From: an uncultured Bacteroidales bacterium
GTDB taxonomy: Bacteria; Bacteroidota; Bacteroidia; Bacteroidales; F082
Reading direction: 5' to 3'
DNA length: 22,718 nucleotides
NCBI GenBank assembly: GCA_937902805.1
Contig: CALEMB010000148.1
Coordinates: 1 to 22,718 of the forward strand
The notes below the pieces were generated by a model that saw only the letters and a program-made list of their open reading frames with translations, was not told the origin of the DNA and searched no databases. Within the stretch, counting starts at the first letter, position 1. Every line of letters begins with the position of its first letter. Positions 21,756 to 22,718 of this stretch are shown in pieces. The position numbers and the translations under genes were made by a program.

Positions 21756-22611
21756 ATGGAAAGACATTACATTATTATATAATAATCAATATAGAGACGC
21801 TATGTATAAAGAAATGAGAAAACTATCTCCTACGGAGAAAGAATTTGTTGAAGAATTGCTGGTTTTTACTGCTGGAAATAATCTTGAAAATCTCCAAATG
21901 GGGCGCATTATTTCGAATTTGATTAGTTTTCATGGTGTTAAGTGCAGTGCGTCCACAAAAACCGTCGAGATTTATAAAACTGATGAGGCAGATGCAAATA
22001 GAAGCTATACCATTCTTATGGGTTTGTTTAGTTTTCTTTATGATTTGAAAGAAAACGGATACATAGGGATTGACACCATTGTCGATGAGAATGGTACAAT
22101 TGATGATGCAACAGGAAAAGAGACGTTTTGGATTTATAACCATAGAACACACGCTATCGATAATGATATTCTTTTTGTCCGAATGGACAATGATGTACTT
22201 GCTGGGCTAAAAGAAGGTACGCCAATAGAACGTTTTCACTCAAAAGAATTGTTTGATGCAATGAGAGACTTGGTGTACAACAAAGTCATATATCTTCGTC
22301 CTGCCTTAAAAGAGCTTAAGGAGAATCGCTTTCGCTCGATTGAGGAAAAACGTCATTCGACAAATGTATGCCTACAATGGTGTGCTATTGGAGCGGCTAT
22401 TGTTGTTCCCATTTTAGTTACGCTCTATTCTACTTTCAAAGGAACTCAAATTCATTCGACAAAGTTGGAACTTATAGAGAAGAAAATAGACAATCTCAAT
22501 CAAATAAGTGTTATTCATCCTGACACCATCCAAATAGAGTGTGTCTCTGGCTCAATAATAAACCGAGATAGCACAATAATGCCAGATCAAATAGAAATGA
22601 AGACAAAGTAA
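21745..22611 (+). CDS. Unknown single-pass membrane protein of the restriction-like operon
   Basis: 288 residues if the TTG at 21745 is used, overlapping the methyltransferase stop by 11 bases. The first in-frame ATG is at 21802 and would give 269 residues, so the start is uncertain. Residues 1-205 are soluble, with helical charged parts (KEFVEELLVFTAG, ELFDAMRDLVYNKVIYLRP, LKELKENRFRSIEEKRH). A membrane helix follows at about 208-231 (WCAIGAAIVVPILVTLYSTF), then a short tail with a coiled-coil-like LELIEKKIDNLNQI. I recognise no family. It is A+T rich like the end of the methyltransferase gene, and tight coupling suggests a role with the module, perhaps sensing or as a membrane effector. Confidence 0.75.
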   Translation: MSNKWKDITLLYNNQYRDAMYKEMRKLSPTEKEFVEELLVFTAGNNLENLQMGRIISNLISFHGVKCSASTKTVEIYKTDEADANRSYTILMGLFSFLYDLKENGYIGIDTIVDENGTIDDATGKETFWIYNHRTHAIDNDILFVRMDNDVLAGLKEGTPIERFHSKELFDAMRDLVYNKVIYLRPALKELKENRFRSIEEKRHSTNVCLQWCAIGAAIVVPILVTLYSTFKGTQIHSTKLELIEKKIDNLNQISVIHPDTIQIECVSGSIINRDSTIMPDQIEMKTK

Positions 22612-22644
22612 AAAAAACATGAACCAGGTTGATAAGAATAGACT

Positions 22645-22669
22645 GACAATTATTACAAAACAAATTGTC
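22645..22669 (+). terminator. Weak hairpin after the membrane protein gene
   Basis: GACAATT (22645-22651) and AATTGTC (22663-22669) form a 7-bp stem around 11 bases. There is no T-run, so termination is only a possibility. Confidence 0.25.
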
Positions 22670-22683
22670 TTACGCTGAAATAA

Positions 22684-22718
22684 GTTGACACAACAGTCAA
22701 CAAAGATGAGAGAAAAGA
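22684..22718 (+). other. Inverted repeat and possible start of a further gene at the window edge
   Basis: GTTGAC (22684-22689) and GTCAAC (22696-22701) form a 6-bp inverted repeat. An ATG at 22706 begins four codons (MREK) that run off the window. Too little is visible to call a gene. Confidence 0.2.

Overview
The window looks like a piece of a Bacteroidales chromosome (Prevotella- or Bacteroides-like; I cannot go narrower). The basis is the repeated TAnnTTTG promoter element typical of Bacteroidetes sigma factor upstream of many genes, the near absence of Shine-Dalgarno sites, many MKK-type lipoprotein leaders, and AraC-type regulators divergent from small redox operons. Base composition is close to half G+C for most of the window and falls to about one third from roughly 20,650 to the right end.

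Positions 1-14,900 hold an oxidoreductase and detoxification region, read almost entirely on the minus strand. An exported alpha/beta hydrolase (cut by the window edge) and a cyclophilin-like lipoprotein lie divergent from an AraC regulator (1805-2698). A five-gene operon follows, running from 6684 down to 2710: hexapeptide acetyltransferase, aldo/keto reductase, flavodoxin lipoprotein, DUF362 protein and SDR oxidoreductase. It is divergent from a second AraC regulator (6818-7639). Then come an acyl-ACP thioesterase, three small flavoproteins carrying four-cysteine motifs, a DUF1905 protein, a ClbS/DfsB-family protein, an internally deleted EamA transporter, a YbaN (DUF454) membrane protein, an exported glutathione peroxidase, a 34-residue mini-lipoprotein, an AlkZ-related protein and a metallo-beta-lactamase/rubredoxin fusion. 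The flavodoxins, rubredoxin fusion, peroxidase and reductases together suggest redox stress or small-molecule reduction, partly at the cell envelope.

Positions 14,990 to the right end hold a plus-strand restriction-modification-like module. A TAnnTTTG promoter is followed by a leader of about 250 bases containing a 110-base rod-shaped hairpin. Next come a 1105-residue PLD-nuclease/SNF2-helicase protein, a 216-base spacer with a cross-shaped dispersed repeat, a 977-residue Eco57I-like adenine methyltransferase with its own target-recognition domain, and a 288-residue single-pass membrane protein overlapping its end. The composition break falls inside the methyltransferase gene at its NPPY motif, which suggests a swapped specificity domain.

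Four kinds of palindromic repeat are scattered through the window. Two of them sit in frame inside coding sequence of exported proteins. No rRNA, tRNA, CRISPR array or complete insertion sequence was seen.
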